Shown here: positions 37,901 through 49,865 of the stretch, one piece after another
Layout: the number at the start of each line of letters is the position of its first letter
How positions within the stretch are numbered: position 1 is the first letter of the stretch
NCBI GenBank assembly: GCA_013400155.1
Contig: VXBM01000046.1
Coordinates: 310,001 to 374,000, forward strand
Direction of reading: 5' to 3'
Length of the DNA stretch: 64,000 bases
Source of the DNA: Helopsaltes ochotensis
Lineage: Eukaryota > Chordata > Aves > Passeriformes > Locustellidae
The notes under the pieces: model-generated
What the model was told of the DNA's origin: nothing
Databases searched by the model: none
The model's input: only the letters and a program-made list of their open reading frames with translations
Position numbers and translations under genes: made by a program

Positions 37901-40900
37901 TCCTTTCCTTTCCTTTCCTTTCCTTTCCTTTCCTTTCCTTTCCTTTCTCCTTTCCTTTCCTTTCCTTTCCTTTCCTTTCCTTTCCTTTCCTTTCCTTTCC
38001 TTTCTCCTTTCCTTTCCTTTCCTTTCCTTTCCTTTCCTTTCCTTTCCTTTCCTTTCCTTTCTCCTTTCCTTTCCTTTCCTTTCCTTTCCTTTCCTTTCCT
38101 TTCCTTTCCTTTCCTTTCTCCTTTCCTTTCCTTTCCTTTCCTTTCCTTTCCTTTCCTTTCCTTTCCTTTCCTTTCTCCTTTCCTTTCCTTTCCTTTCCTT
38201 TCCTTTCCTTTCCTTTCCTTTCCTTTCCTTTCTCCTTTCCTTTCCTTTCCTTTCCTTTCCTTTCCTTTCCTTTCCTTTCCTTTCCTTTCTCCTTTCCTTT
38301 CCTTTCCTTTCCTTTCCTTTCCTTTCCTTTCCTTTCCTTTCCTTTCTCCTTTCCTTTCCTTTCCTTTCCTTTCCTTTCCTTTCCTTTCCTTTCCTTTCCT
38401 TTCTCCTTTCCTTTCCTTTCCTTTCCTTTCCTTTCCTTTCCTTTCCTTTCCTTTCCTTTCTCCTTTCCTTTCCTTTCCTTTCCTTTCCTTTCCTTTCCTT
38501 TCCTTTCCTTTCCTTTCTCCTTTCCTTTCCTTTCCTTTCCTTTCCTTTCCTTTCCTTTCCTTTCCTTTCCTTTCTCCTTTCCTTTCCTTTCCTTTCCTTT
38601 CCTTTCCTTTCCTTTCCTTTCCTTTCCTTTCTCCTTTCCTTTCCTTTCCTTTCCTTTCCTTTCCTTTCCTTTCCTTTCCTTTCCTTTCTCCTTTCCTTTC
38701 CTTTCCTTTCCTTTCCTTTCCTTTCCTTTCCTTTCCTTTCCTTTCTCCTTTCCTTTCCTTTCCTTTCCTTTCCTTTCCTTTCCTTTCCTTTCCTTTCCTT
38801 TCTCCTTTCCTTTCCTTTCCTTTCCTTTCCTTTCCTTTCCTTTCCTTTCCTTTCCTTTCTCCTTTCCTTTCCTTTCCTTTCCTTTCCTTTCCTTTCCTTT
38901 CCTTTCCTTTCCTTTCTCCTTTCCTTTCCTTTCCTTTCCTTTCCTTTCCTTTCCTTTCCTTTCCTTTCCTTTCTCCTTTCCTTTCCTTTCCTTTCCTTTC
39001 CTTTCCTTTCCTTTCCTTTCCTTTCCTTTCTCCTTTCCTTTCCTTTCCTTTCCTTTCCTTTCCTTTCCTTTCCTTTCCTTTCCTTTCTCCTTTCCTTTCC
39101 TTTCCTTTCCTTTCCTTTCCTTTCCTTTCCTTTCCTTTCCTTTCTCCTTTCCTTTCCTTTCCTTTCCTTTCCTTTCCTTTCCTTTCCTTTCCTTTCCTTT
39201 CTCCTTTCCTTTCCTTTCCTTTCCTTTCCTTTCCTTTCCTTTCCTTTCCTTTCCTTTCTCCTTTCCTTTCCTTTCCTTTCCTTTCCTTTCCTTTCCTTTC
39301 CTTTCCTTTCCTTTCTCCTTTCCTTTCCTTTCCTTTCCTTTCCTTTCCTTTCCTTTCCTTTCCTTTCCTTTCTCCTTTCCTTTCCTTTCCTTTCCTTTCC
39401 TTTCCTTTCCTTTCCTTTCCTTTCCTTTCTCCTTTCCTTTCCTTTCCTTTCCTTTCCTTTCCTTTCCTTTCCTTTCCTTTCCTTTCTCCTTTCCTTTCCT
39501 TTCCTTTCCTTTCCTTTCCTTTCCTTTCCTTTCCTTTCCTTTCTCCTTTCCTTTCCTTTCCTTTCCTTTCCTTTCCTTTCCTTTCCTTTCCTTTCCTTTC
39601 TCCTTTCCTTTCCTTTCCTTTCCTTTCCTTTCCTTTCCTTTCCTTTCCTTTCCTTTCTCCTTTCCTTTCCTTTCCTTTCCTTTCCTTTCCTTTCCTTTCC
39701 TTTCCTTTCCTTTCTCCTTTCCTTTCCTTTCCTTTCCTTTCCTTTCCTTTCCTTTCCTTTCCTTTCCTTTCTCCTTTCCTTTCCTTTCCTTTCCTTTCCT
39801 TTCCTTTCCTTTCCTTTCCTTTCCTTTCTCCTTTCCTTTCCTTTCCTTTCCTTTCCTTTCCTTTCCTTTCCTTTCCTTTCCTTTCTCCTTTCCTTTCCTT
39901 TCCTTTCCTTTCCTTTCCTTTCCTTTCCTTTCCTTTCCTTTCTCCTTTCCTTTCCTTTCCTTTCCTTTCCTTTCCTTTCCTTTCCTTTCCTTTCCTTTCT
40001 CCTTTCCTTTCCTTTCCTTTCCTTTCCTTTCCTTTCCTTTCCTTTCCTTTCCTTTCTCCTTTCCTTTCCTTTCCTTTCCTTTCCTTTCCTTTCCTTTCCT
40101 TTCCTTTCCTTTCTCCTTTCCTTTCCTTTCCTTTCCTTTCCTTTCCTTTCCTTTCCTTTCCTTTCCTTTCTCCTTTCCTTTCCTTTCCTTTCCTTTCCTT
40201 TCCTTTCCTTTCCTTTCCTTTCCTTTCTCCTTTCCTTTCCTTTCCTTTCCTTTCCTTTCCTTTCCTTTCCTTTCCTTTCCTTTCTCCTTTCCTTTCCTTT
40301 CCTTTCCTTTCCTTTCCTTTCCTTTCCTTTCCTTTCCTTTCTCCTTTCCTTTCCTTTCCTTTCCTTTCCTTTCCTTTCCTTTCCTTTCCTTTCCTTTCTC
40401 CTTTCCTTTCCTTTCCTTTCCTTTCCTTTCCTTTCCTTTCCTTTCCTTTCCTTTCTCCTTTCCTTTCCTTTCCTTTCCTTTCCTTTCCTTTCCTTTCCTT
40501 TCCTTTCCTTTCTCCTTTCCTTTCCTTTCCTTTCCTTTCCTTTCCTTTCCTTTCCTTTCCTTTCCTTTCTCCTTTCCTTTCCTTTCCTTTCCTTTCCTTT
40601 CCTTTCCTTTCCTTTCCTTTCCTTTCTCCTTTCCTTTCCTTTCCTTTCCTTTCCTTTCCTTTCCTTTCCTTTCCTTTCCTTTCTCCTTTCCTTTCCTTTC
40701 CTTTCCTTTCCTTTCCTTTCCTTTCCTTTCCTTTCCTTTCTCCTTTCCTTTCCTTTCCTTTCCTTTCCTTTCCTTTCCTTTCCTTTCCTTTCCTTTCTCC
40801 TTTCCTTTCCTTTCCTTTCCTTTCCTTTCCTTTCCTTTCCTTTCCTTTCCTTTCTCCTTTCCTTTCCTTTCCTTTCCTTTCCTTTCCTTTCCTTTCCTTT

Positions 40901-43146
40901 CCTTTCCTTTCTCCTTTCCTTTCCTTTCCTTTCCTTTCCTTTCCTTTCCTTTCCTTTCCTTTCCTTTCTCCTTTCCTTTCCTTTCCTTTCCTTTCCTTTC
41001 CTTTCCTTTCCTTTCCTTTCCTTTCTCCTTTCCTTTCCTTTCCTTTCCTTTCCTTTCCTTTCCTTTCCTTTCCTTTCCTTTCTCCTTTCCTTTCCTTTCC
41101 TTTCCTTTCCTTTCCTTTCCTTTCCTTTCCTTTCCTTTCTCCTTTCCTTTCCTTTCCTTTCCTTTCCTTTCCTTTCCTTTCCTTTCCTTTCCTTTCTCCT
41201 TTCCTTTCCTTTCCTTTCCTTTCCTTTCCTTTCCTTTCCTTTCCTTTCCTTTCTCCTTTCCTTTCCTTTCCTTTCCTTTCCTTTCCTTTCCTTTCCTTTC
41301 CTTTCCTTTCTCCTTTCCTTTCCTTTCCTTTCCTTTCCTTTCCTTTCCTTTCCTTTCCTTTCCTTTCTCCTTTCCTTTCCTTTCCTTTCCTTTCCTTTCC
41401 TTTCCTTTCCTTTCCTTTCCTTTCTCCTTTCCTTTCCTTTCCTTTCCTTTCCTTTCCTTTCCTTTCCTTTCCTTTCCTTTCTCCTTTCCTTTCCTTTCCT
41501 TTCCTTTCCTTTCCTTTCCTTTCCTTTCCTTTCCTTTCTCCTTTCCTTTCCTTTCCTTTCCTTTCCTTTCCTTTCCTTTCCTTTCCTTTCCTTTCTCCTT
41601 TCCTTTCCTTTCCTTTCCTTTCCTTTCCTTTCCTTTCCTTTCCTTTCCTTTCTCCTTTCCTTTCCTTTCCTTTCCTTTCCTTTCCTTTCCTTTCCTTTCC
41701 TTTCCTTTCTCCTTTCCTTTCCTTTCCTTTCCTTTCCTTTCCTTTCCTTTCCTTTCCTTTCCTTTCTCCTTTCCTTTCCTTTCCTTTCCTTTCCTTTCCT
41801 TTCCTTTCCTTTCCTTTCCTTTCTCCTTTCCTTTCCTTTCCTTTCCTTTCCTTTCCTTTCCTTTCCTTTCCTTTCCTTTCTCCTTTCCTTTCCTTTCCTT
41901 TCCTTTCCTTTCCTTTCCTTTCCTTTCCTTTCCTTTCTCCTTTCCTTTCCTTTCCTTTCCTTTCCTTTCCTTTCCTTTCCTTTCCTTTCCTTTCTCCTTT
42001 CCTTTCCTTTCCTTTCCTTTCCTTTCCTTTCCTTTCCTTTCCTTTCCTTTCTCCTTTCCTTTCCTTTCCTTTCCTTTCCTTTCCTTTCCTTTCCTTTCCT
42101 TTCCTTTCTCCTTTCCTTTCCTTTCCTTTCCTTTCCTTTCCTTTCCTTTCCTTTCCTTTCCTTTCTCCTTTCCTTTCCTTTCCTTTCCTTTCCTTTCCTT
42201 TCCTTTCCTTTCCTTTCCTTTCTCCTTTCCTTTCCTTTCCTTTCCTTTCCTTTCCTTTCCTTTCCTTTCCTTTCCTTTCTCCTTTCCTTTCCTTTCCTTT
42301 CCTTTCCTTTCCTTTCCTTTCCTTTCCTTTCCTTTCTCCTTTCCTTTCCTTTCCTTTCCTTTCCTTTCCTTTCCTTTCCTTTCCTTTCCTTTCTCCTTTC
42401 CTTTCCTTTCCTTTCCTTTCCTTTCCTTTCCTTTCCTTTCCTTTCCTTTCTCCTTTCCTTTCCTTTCCTTTCCTTTCCTTTCCTTTCCTTTCCTTTCCTT
42501 TCCTTTCTCCTTTCCTTTCCTTTCCTTTCCTTTCCTTTCCTTTCCTTTCCTTTCCTTTCCTTTCTCCTTTCCTTTCCTTTCCTTTCCTTTCCTTTCCTTT
42601 CCTTTCCTTTCCTTTCCTTTCTCCTTTCCTTTCCTTTCCTTTCCTTTCCTTTCCTTTCCTTTCCTTTCCTTTCCTTTCTCCTTTCCTTTCCTTTCCTTTC
42701 CTTTCCTTTCCTTTCCTTTCCTTTCCTTTCCTTTCTCCTTTCCTTTCCTTTCCTTTCCTTTCCTTTCCTTTCCTTTCCTTTCCTTTCCTTTCTCCTTTCC
42801 TTTCCTTTCCTTTCCTTTCCTTTCCTTTCCTTTCCTTTCCTTTCCTTTCTCCTTTCCTTTCCTTTCCTTTCCTTTCCTTTCCTTTCCTTTCCTTTCCTTT
42901 CCTTTCTCCTTTCCTTTCCTTTCCTTTCCTTTCCTTTCCTTTCCTTTCCTTTCCTTTCCTTTCTCCTTTCCTTTCCTTTCCTTTCCTTTCCTTTCCTTTC
43001 CTTTCCTTTCCTTTCCTTTCTCCTTTCCTTTCCTTTCCTTTCCTTTCCTTTCCTTTCCTTTCCTTTCCTTTCCTTTCTCCTTTCCTTTCCTTTCCTTTCC
43101 TTTCCTTTCCTTTCCTTTCCTTTCCTTTCCTTTCCTTTCCTTTCCT
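25943..43146. repeat. TTTCC satellite with 57-bp higher-order unit, 300 identical copies
   Basis: The whole 17,204-bp sequence between the two gaps is pyrimidine only on the + strand. The repeating unit is 57 bp: ten TTTCC pentamers and one TTTCTCC heptamer. The heptamer ends at 25980, 26037, 26094 and so on every 57 bases to 43080, which is exactly 300 full units over 17,100 bp. I found no substitution or indel, and the row pattern recurs every 1,140 bases without change. A partial unit of 38 bp precedes the array. The last 66 bp are plain TTTCC without the expected heptamer. The unit is a multiple of 3 and free of stop codons, so long false open frames result. Identity this perfect is unusual for a simple-repeat array, and an assembly origin is possible. 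Confidence 0.97.
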
Positions 43147-43381
43147 NNNNNNNNNNNNNNNNNNNNNNNNNNNNNNNNNNNNNNNNNNNNNNNNNNNNNN
43201 NNNNNNNNNNNNNNNNNNNNNNNNNNNNNNNNNNNNNNNNNNNNNNNNNNNNNNNNNNNNNNNNNNNNNNNNNNNNNNNNNNNNNNNNNNNNNNNNNNNN
43301 NNNNNNNNNNNNNNNNNNNNNNNNNNNNNNNNNNNNNNNNNNNNNNNNNNNNNNNNNNNNNNNNNNNNNNNNNNNNNNNNN
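43147..43381. other. Assembly gap (235 N)
   Basis: A run of 235 undetermined bases inside the TTTCC tract. Plain TTTCC lies on both sides, so the missing sequence is probably more of the same repeat. Confidence 0.99.
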
Positions 43382-43474
43382 TTCCTTTCCTTTCCTTTCC
43401 TTTCCTTTCCTTTCCTTTCCTTTCCTTTCCTTTCCTTTCCTTTCCTTTCCTTTCCTTTCCTTTCCTTTCCTTTC
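43382..43474. repeat. Plain (TTTCC)n right edge of the satellite
   Basis: This is 93 bp of uninterrupted TTTCC pentamers ending at TTTCTCATAC, where unique sequence begins. None of the TTTCTCC heptamers that punctuate the main array occurs here. This edge is anchored to unique DNA, so it is the most trustworthy evidence that a real TTTCC tract exists at this locus. Confidence 0.96.
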
Positions 43475-46400
43475 TCATACTCCCAGTACTGGAGCAGTTG
43501 GTAGGGAACTGAAGTTTCAATAAATAAAGAAAGAATGCTGACATGTATGCAGTATTGCCATTGCAGAGGAACATGCTCAGGAGCTGTCAAGGTGCCCCTG
43601 TGCCACCAGTGTGTCCCTCCTCTGCTGCCTTCTGCCTCCTGCAATGTAGTGGCACATGGATGGAATATCCAAACGACAAATTTGAAACCGCCTTCATAAA
43701 GATGGAGAATAGTTGGTGGACGCTGAGAAATCCATCAGTGTCAGGCAGTAACAGCAAGATCCAAGAAGTTATCAGGTCTATGTGTCCTGTGCTAACTTAA
43801 TCAGGAGCTGAAAGAGCCTAGACATTCGGGTCTGTGGGTCTGAGGCTGCCCCTCTCCAACCTGTCCTGCTGTGCCTGGCTAAAGGCACTTCTAATCCAAA
43901 CCTATAAAGAGGCCTCTTAGCAGTGCTGTGGGGACTAAAGTCATTCCAGCTGTGTGTTATGTAGGCAATCTATTTTCTCTTAGTTACGGGTTTTTCCTAT
44001 TTAGTACAATTAAAATTCTTGACATGCTTCTTCATATATTGCATTCGCATGCTTGGAGCAATACCTGTTTGATCAATCTCTGTCTTTTACAGGGGTGAAT
44101 TGAAAGGCAATGTGGTCACCATGATGTGTGAATTTTGCTCTTTTTCATTAGAGCTATAAAATAGGTGTGTGGGCTGAACAGCACGTTGTATTTATGAGAG
44201 GAATGAAAAACATTGGCTACACTGTAAGCGACACCTGGGAATTTTGTTTTTATTTCCCTGTAAACTAACTGGACAAATAATGATGCTTGGTAACATCAGC
44301 TTGCTGCCAGAACACCTAGGCTGCATTCTGGGCTGTTCAACTTTGTAGCAAAATTACTGTGAAATTGCTGTCTTGGAAGGAAACTGAGCACTGTGTTTTC
44401 AGTGCTTGGTGCCATTATGTTTCCATGCAAAAGAGTAACACAGGAAAATTGTGGCAGAAATGAAAATTTCAGATATGAGAAAATACACTTTAGTGGACTC
44501 TCCCAGCACTGCCATGGGATTGTCGAATGCATCAGCATTACTCTTGAGCTCCTCTTAAGCTTTATTCCAAATACAAATCTGCATTTGTAGTCAGTTGCTA
44601 CTATACTTTTACTATACTCTTTACTGAATGCTGTTAACTGTAAGCTTGCAAGTGCTCAGATGTGTCCAGTTGATCATTGGCTTTTCTGGACCTTCTTCAT
44701 AATGATTTCCAGTCAGAAAGCAACATAGGGACACTGGTCTTTCCAAAAGAAAGGGGATGCTTTATTCCCTTGAGGCTATTTTTTTGGATGAACATAATAA
44801 CACACACAAACACATACCTGTCATGTGCTGCCTACTTTGATATCCTGGATTCTTTTTATTTCTTAGGAATTTCCTCAGCCTCTACTGTAGCTCTGTATGT
44901 GGGTGGTGCCTGGTTTCTCATGCTCCTGGGGGAGTCACTGCAAGGAAGGTGTGAAACTTAGCCAGGTTCACCCAGACCTGAATGTGAGACCTGGACCTAG
45001 ACCCAGACCTAAGTGTCTCTGCTGTCCTCTACCATCACACTCAGCAGCCCTGAGCCTGACCATTGTCCTGGAAAGGTAGCACTGAATGCAACTACATCAG
45101 GTTGTTGTACTTGACAAATTTCTTGATAATTTTCAGAGAGAAAATTCTCTGTCTGAAGATTGACTTCCATATGAAATCTGAATACAGGACTTAGGGTAAG
45201 AGTCATATCAGCTACTTTTAGGTATCTGAGGCAGCTACGTCTTTAAATAAAGACACCTCTCTTTAAAATAACAATAGCTAGGAGAGGCCAATGCTGTAGG
45301 AAAGGACTTCCATGCTGAGCAAGAGCATCACCATTCTGATCAGTTTGAGTTACTACATAGATAAGATTGTCAACTCCAGGTCTCTGTAATATGTCTTACA
45401 TAAAAGCTGGGGAAAGCCTATAAAAGCCTAAAGAAGCCTGTGAGAGAGAACAGTATAAGGGATAGCAGAAATGATGAATGGGATAAGTGTTTTGGGATGA
45501 TTTGTCCTATGGCAAACACTAACAAGGAAATAGTGTGCTGCTTTGCTTAAGTCAAATTCAAACTCCACTGTGCTGCACTACAAAAGATTAGCCTAAATAA
45601 AGCTTGGATTAAAATTTTACCCAGTCTCAATTAGCCTTCTGTATATGGGTAAACCTCAAGTGAAGCCGCCAAGAGGCAAGAAATTTCCATTTGTCCTGTT
45701 CAAGCCTGGGTTGAGTGAGTGGGCTGAGACTCTGGAAAGTGGAGAGAGGTTGGGAGAGGCGTGAGTGGGAAGGAGTCTTGCTCAGTGCCCGGAGCCGGCA
45801 CGGGCAAGAGTTACACAGTGGATGTGTGGAGATGTTTGTATCCTGCAGACACTTTTCAGCTTGGTCAGGAATGCATCTGGAAAATCCACCCACTCAGCTA
45901 GAGAGAGAGATTGATGCCTTAAATAACTAAGACGTAAATGTGGTTTTGTGATTTAGCTTGCAACTCTTAATGGAGGCAGATGAAGTTTCTGTAGTAGGTG
46001 GAGTGAGAGACCCAGGGGTCCACTTTGCTTTAGCCCAGCTGAGGCTTGTAAGGAGATTTTGTATTTAAAGTTGTGTGAAGACATGCAGGCCTAGCATAGC
46101 AGGACTTGGGGTCTTCTCCGGCAGCTGTTTCATAATGGCACGAAGAAGCAAGGCAGAACTGTTTTGGTTTAAGGAGATCTGGGCATGAGGGTCTGCTTAA
46201 TAGAGGTTCACTGCATATTTTTCAAAACCTGAAATTCTAAATATTTGGAAAATGCCTATTGATTTGCATTACATAACATGTGTCTGTGTGCTTGTTTTCA
46301 AGGTCAGGGAAGATGGAAAATCCTACCTAATTTTATATTTTGAATTAGTCCAGGAATGGACATGGAAGCTTTTAGTTGCCAAGGCTTGTTGTGATCAATA

Positions 46401-49400
46401 TACCCTACATTTGGTAGTGCTCAGTGGCAGAAAAAAACCCTTGTCTTTTGTGTTTAATTGGTGGGTGAAGGTATGATTTCAGACTATCTGCCTATGTACT
46501 GACAACCATTGACTGAAAGATTCCTTACATATATTTCTGCTTTATCATATGATAGAGGACGGTCTGGTTAAAAGAAATAATAATATATGGAGCCAAAAGA
46601 TATTTTCCTTCCTTTGTTTCTAGAAGTTAATTGCTTCAGGTGGAAATCTGGTGTATAATGCCCCGCATAACTGGTGATTTCATTTTAAATCTGACCGGTA
46701 AGTCTGAAGTTTGGAGCGGGAGAGATCTTGTCCTTAATTAAGACTGCACAGTCTGAAGCCATATTAATCCAAACACACACTGTCCAGGTTTCAGCACAGC
46801 ATCTGTGCACAGCTAAATTCACTTGTCCTCAGAAGTTACTACATGTACCTGCTTGCATGCACAGATGTTTATATTTAAACCTCTGTGCTTTGTGTGAATA
46901 CATCCAAACTGGATTTGGCTCAGTGTGTAGGACTACCTAACAGCACAACTTCAAAAACAGACCTGTAGGACTAGATTGTATGTAGGTTCCATCTGGAAAT
47001 TTGTGCTCCAAACATTGTTTCCTAGGTCTGGAAAGCCAAAAAATCTGAGATGTAGTTCTTGTGCTCATTGTATTCCAAGGCCCCAGTCATAAGTCTTCTG
47101 GCTGCCTCAAACAAAGTAACTTGTCTCCTTAAGAAAACAGGTTTCTTCTTGTTTCATGATACTACATGTTTAACCTCTTTCACAAATTTATAAAAATAAC
47201 CATGTGCAGATTTCACTGCTGTACAAAATTTCTTTACTTTAGGTGCCTTGCAGAAAGTAGCAGCATAGCTCAGTTTTAAGGGGAGGCAGATAAATCAACA
47301 TCACGTTCTACTCATTACACAGGAGCTGAAAAAACTTTTCAGAATACTGACAATTTTAATACTGATACCTATTTAAATAGTTAATCAAGGTTAGCTAAAA
47401 TTAGAAGGAAACTTGGGGGACTTAAAGTAATGAGTTTGGTATGTGTCAGGGTCTGAATCAGCTGAAATACTGCCGGAGGAAGAAGAAGAGTAAACATGTC
47501 TTCATTGTCTTTCTCTTGCCTCATCAAAGAGAAGAAAAGTAAAGACCATTTTTCAGACACCTGTCATTCAACCCTCCTTTGCTCCCTCTCTGCTGGTCTC
47601 AGATCAGCACCATCCTTTCTGTAAGGTCCAAAGCAGCACATGACACCACATCTGTGAAAGATCTCTGTGCTTTGTGTGGTGTTCACAGCTCAAGTTCATT
47701 AAAGTTCAGAAAACTGCAGGCTCTGTGGAGATGCTGGTTTGTGGTGCCATGGTCTGCTTTTGCTTTTTAAGAGCTAATAGGAGCAAGGCAGAGGTGGCTC
47801 CTGTGCTTTCCATGTTTAGCTGTAAGTCTGTCCATTATTCCCCCTGCCCATATGGGTTAGGTCGGGAGTAGCCCAGCAGAAGGTGGAAAGCTCATTTCAG
47901 TGCTGAGCCCATCGAGAGGATGCAGGAGGGAAATTTGGTAGCTGCAGGAAGTGCCTGCCCTTGTCAGAGGGTGATCAGCACCCCATAAACCCCATAAACT
48001 TCACAGCCCGCCTCTTGCTTCAGCAGGCCTTGACTCTGGGCCAGGAGCAGATGAAGACACAGCATGAGTCTGAACCCCTTTGCCCAGCATGTGACCACTG
48101 TGTGTGCTGACCCACAGGACGGGAGGGTGCTGGCTGGGGCCCACCTCTGCAGCAAGAGCCACATCTGCTCCTCTGCTGCAGCTCTGACTCCTGAGAAACT
48201 CGTGTTCTTGGCAAGCTGCTGTGTGAAATACAGCATGGTGAAGCTGTTTTTATTCTCAGTTGTCTTGCAAAAGGTTACTGTGAGTAGTTCTGTGCTTTAA
48301 TAAAAAGAAATAGAGCTGTGTTCTTCACAACAAGCCCTTTTTATTACAGCTGGTTTGAATAGCAATTGGCCTCTAATGGTGCCTCCAGTGGAAAGAAGAC
48401 CCCTTATGAAAGCCTTTCAATTACTACAGAGAATGAACTTTCCCATGCATGAAACCAGCTTACCAAAACAAATCCACAAAATAAGCAAAAGAGCTACAAA
48501 TTTGTATATGTTCAGTGGGTATTCAAGGTGACTTAGAAGACATTAAGTGGAAGTGTCTTTGTAAAAGGAAGCAGAACAGCTGACTGTGAAATTAAAAAGC
48601 ATCTTACGTCAAAGGAATACTTAGATCACTGTACTCTTCTTCATTTTCAGCTTGGCTATTGTGCTGATGTGGCACTATAATAATTTACTTTATTTTTCTC
48701 CCTTCTGGGAGGTTTCTAAAACAATATTTTAAAAAGGAAAATAAATAATGTCTAATGTCTTTTCAGTTGTTCTTCTGGGAAGTCTTGTGGTGAGTTAAAA
48801 GAAAATACTTGCTGAAGCTGTGAATGGTAGACATTTCCAGGGTGGGTGTGTTTTGAGGTTTGTTTGGGTTTTTGTAATACTCTACCCCTATGCCTTTTTT
48901 TTTTTTTTAATAGTTTTCATAAGCTTTTAATACAGGGGAAACTAAATTAAGAAACTCTTCCTTATTCCACCAGTTATGGGAGCTTTGCAGGATGATGTGT
49001 TATGGGACACTTTATTATTGCTCCCTTTGCAGTCCTGATGGAGGGAAGCCATGATACCACCCTAGTCCTGCAACCTTCACTCAGGCAAATTCCCAGCAAG
49101 GGTTTTTTGGCAGCCACTTCTCTGTCCTTTTGCTATCAGATTTGTATATGAAAAGAACTCATAGCCTCCAGGTGACCATGTTTCACCTTTCAAGATTGCT
49201 GTTTCCAGAACATCTGAGTTCCCAGAGGGAACCCTTCACATCATGGGTAGGTCTTGTTCCTAAGCATCCTGCCACAAAGTGAAAAAAAAAAAAAACAAAA
49301 CCTGAAATCAAATCAGTACTCGAGAGAATCAGTAAAGTGTTCATATCATTTACTTCGAGCTTGTTAAAATAAAATATGGTCCAGATTTGACTGGTTTTAT

Positions 49401-49815
49401 GAAAGACATCCTCTTTCTGATGGACACATTGCATCAACTCAGCCACCAAAATTAAGCAGTTGAGGGCACAACTGGTTTTTTGGTACTGGAGTTACTAAAG
49501 CTGCATGAAGTCGGATGGGGTTTCCCTCCTGTTCCATGCTGGAAGTGTAGTGCTGAGAGCAAAAACAGGAGAGGCAGGCTCAAGGTGATGGAGATGCACT
49601 GCAGCTGTGGGGAGGCAAAGCCACACAGAGCTGGCAGGGAACAACAGGGAAGGGGTCATCCCAAAACTCTGCCAAGGGCCTCCATCGTTGGAATCTGGTT
49701 ACTCTGATTTGACCACTGCTCAGCAGGGTTCATATTTCTGTGTCCATTCATAAAAAATGATGTAAAACCCTTTGGACATCTCTGACTGGTGCCTGTTGGG
49801 GGCATTCCTCTGCTG
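43475..49815. other. Gene-poor AT-rich stretch, no gene recognised
   Basis: No coding exon, RNA gene or transposon that I can name. Short items noticed are a degenerate GACCT-rich run at about 44975-45011, a T14 run at 48895-48908 and an A14 run at 49282-49295. The region at 47860-48240 is GC-richer but holds no recognisable domain. Open frames stay below about 95 codons. Confidence 0.5.
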
Positions 49816-49865
49816 CCTTGATTTGTTTTTATTTTATGTACCTTGATTTGCTTTTATTTTATGTA
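49816..49865. repeat. 25-bp tandem duplication
   Basis: Two adjacent 25-bp copies (49816-49840 and 49841-49865) differ at a single base (T to C at the eleventh position). The near identity suggests a recent slippage or duplication event. Confidence 0.93.

Noticed and set aside
25943..43146. CRISPR-like array
   Set aside because: The regular period is a simple repeat with no unique spacers, in a vertebrate genome.
25248..43644. Giant open frames of about 6,000 codons on both strands across the TTTCC block
   Set aside because: They are forced by the repeat: the 57-bp unit is a multiple of 3 and contains no stop codon on either strand. The proteins would be only FPFLS-type or GKERK-type repeats and run through N gaps.
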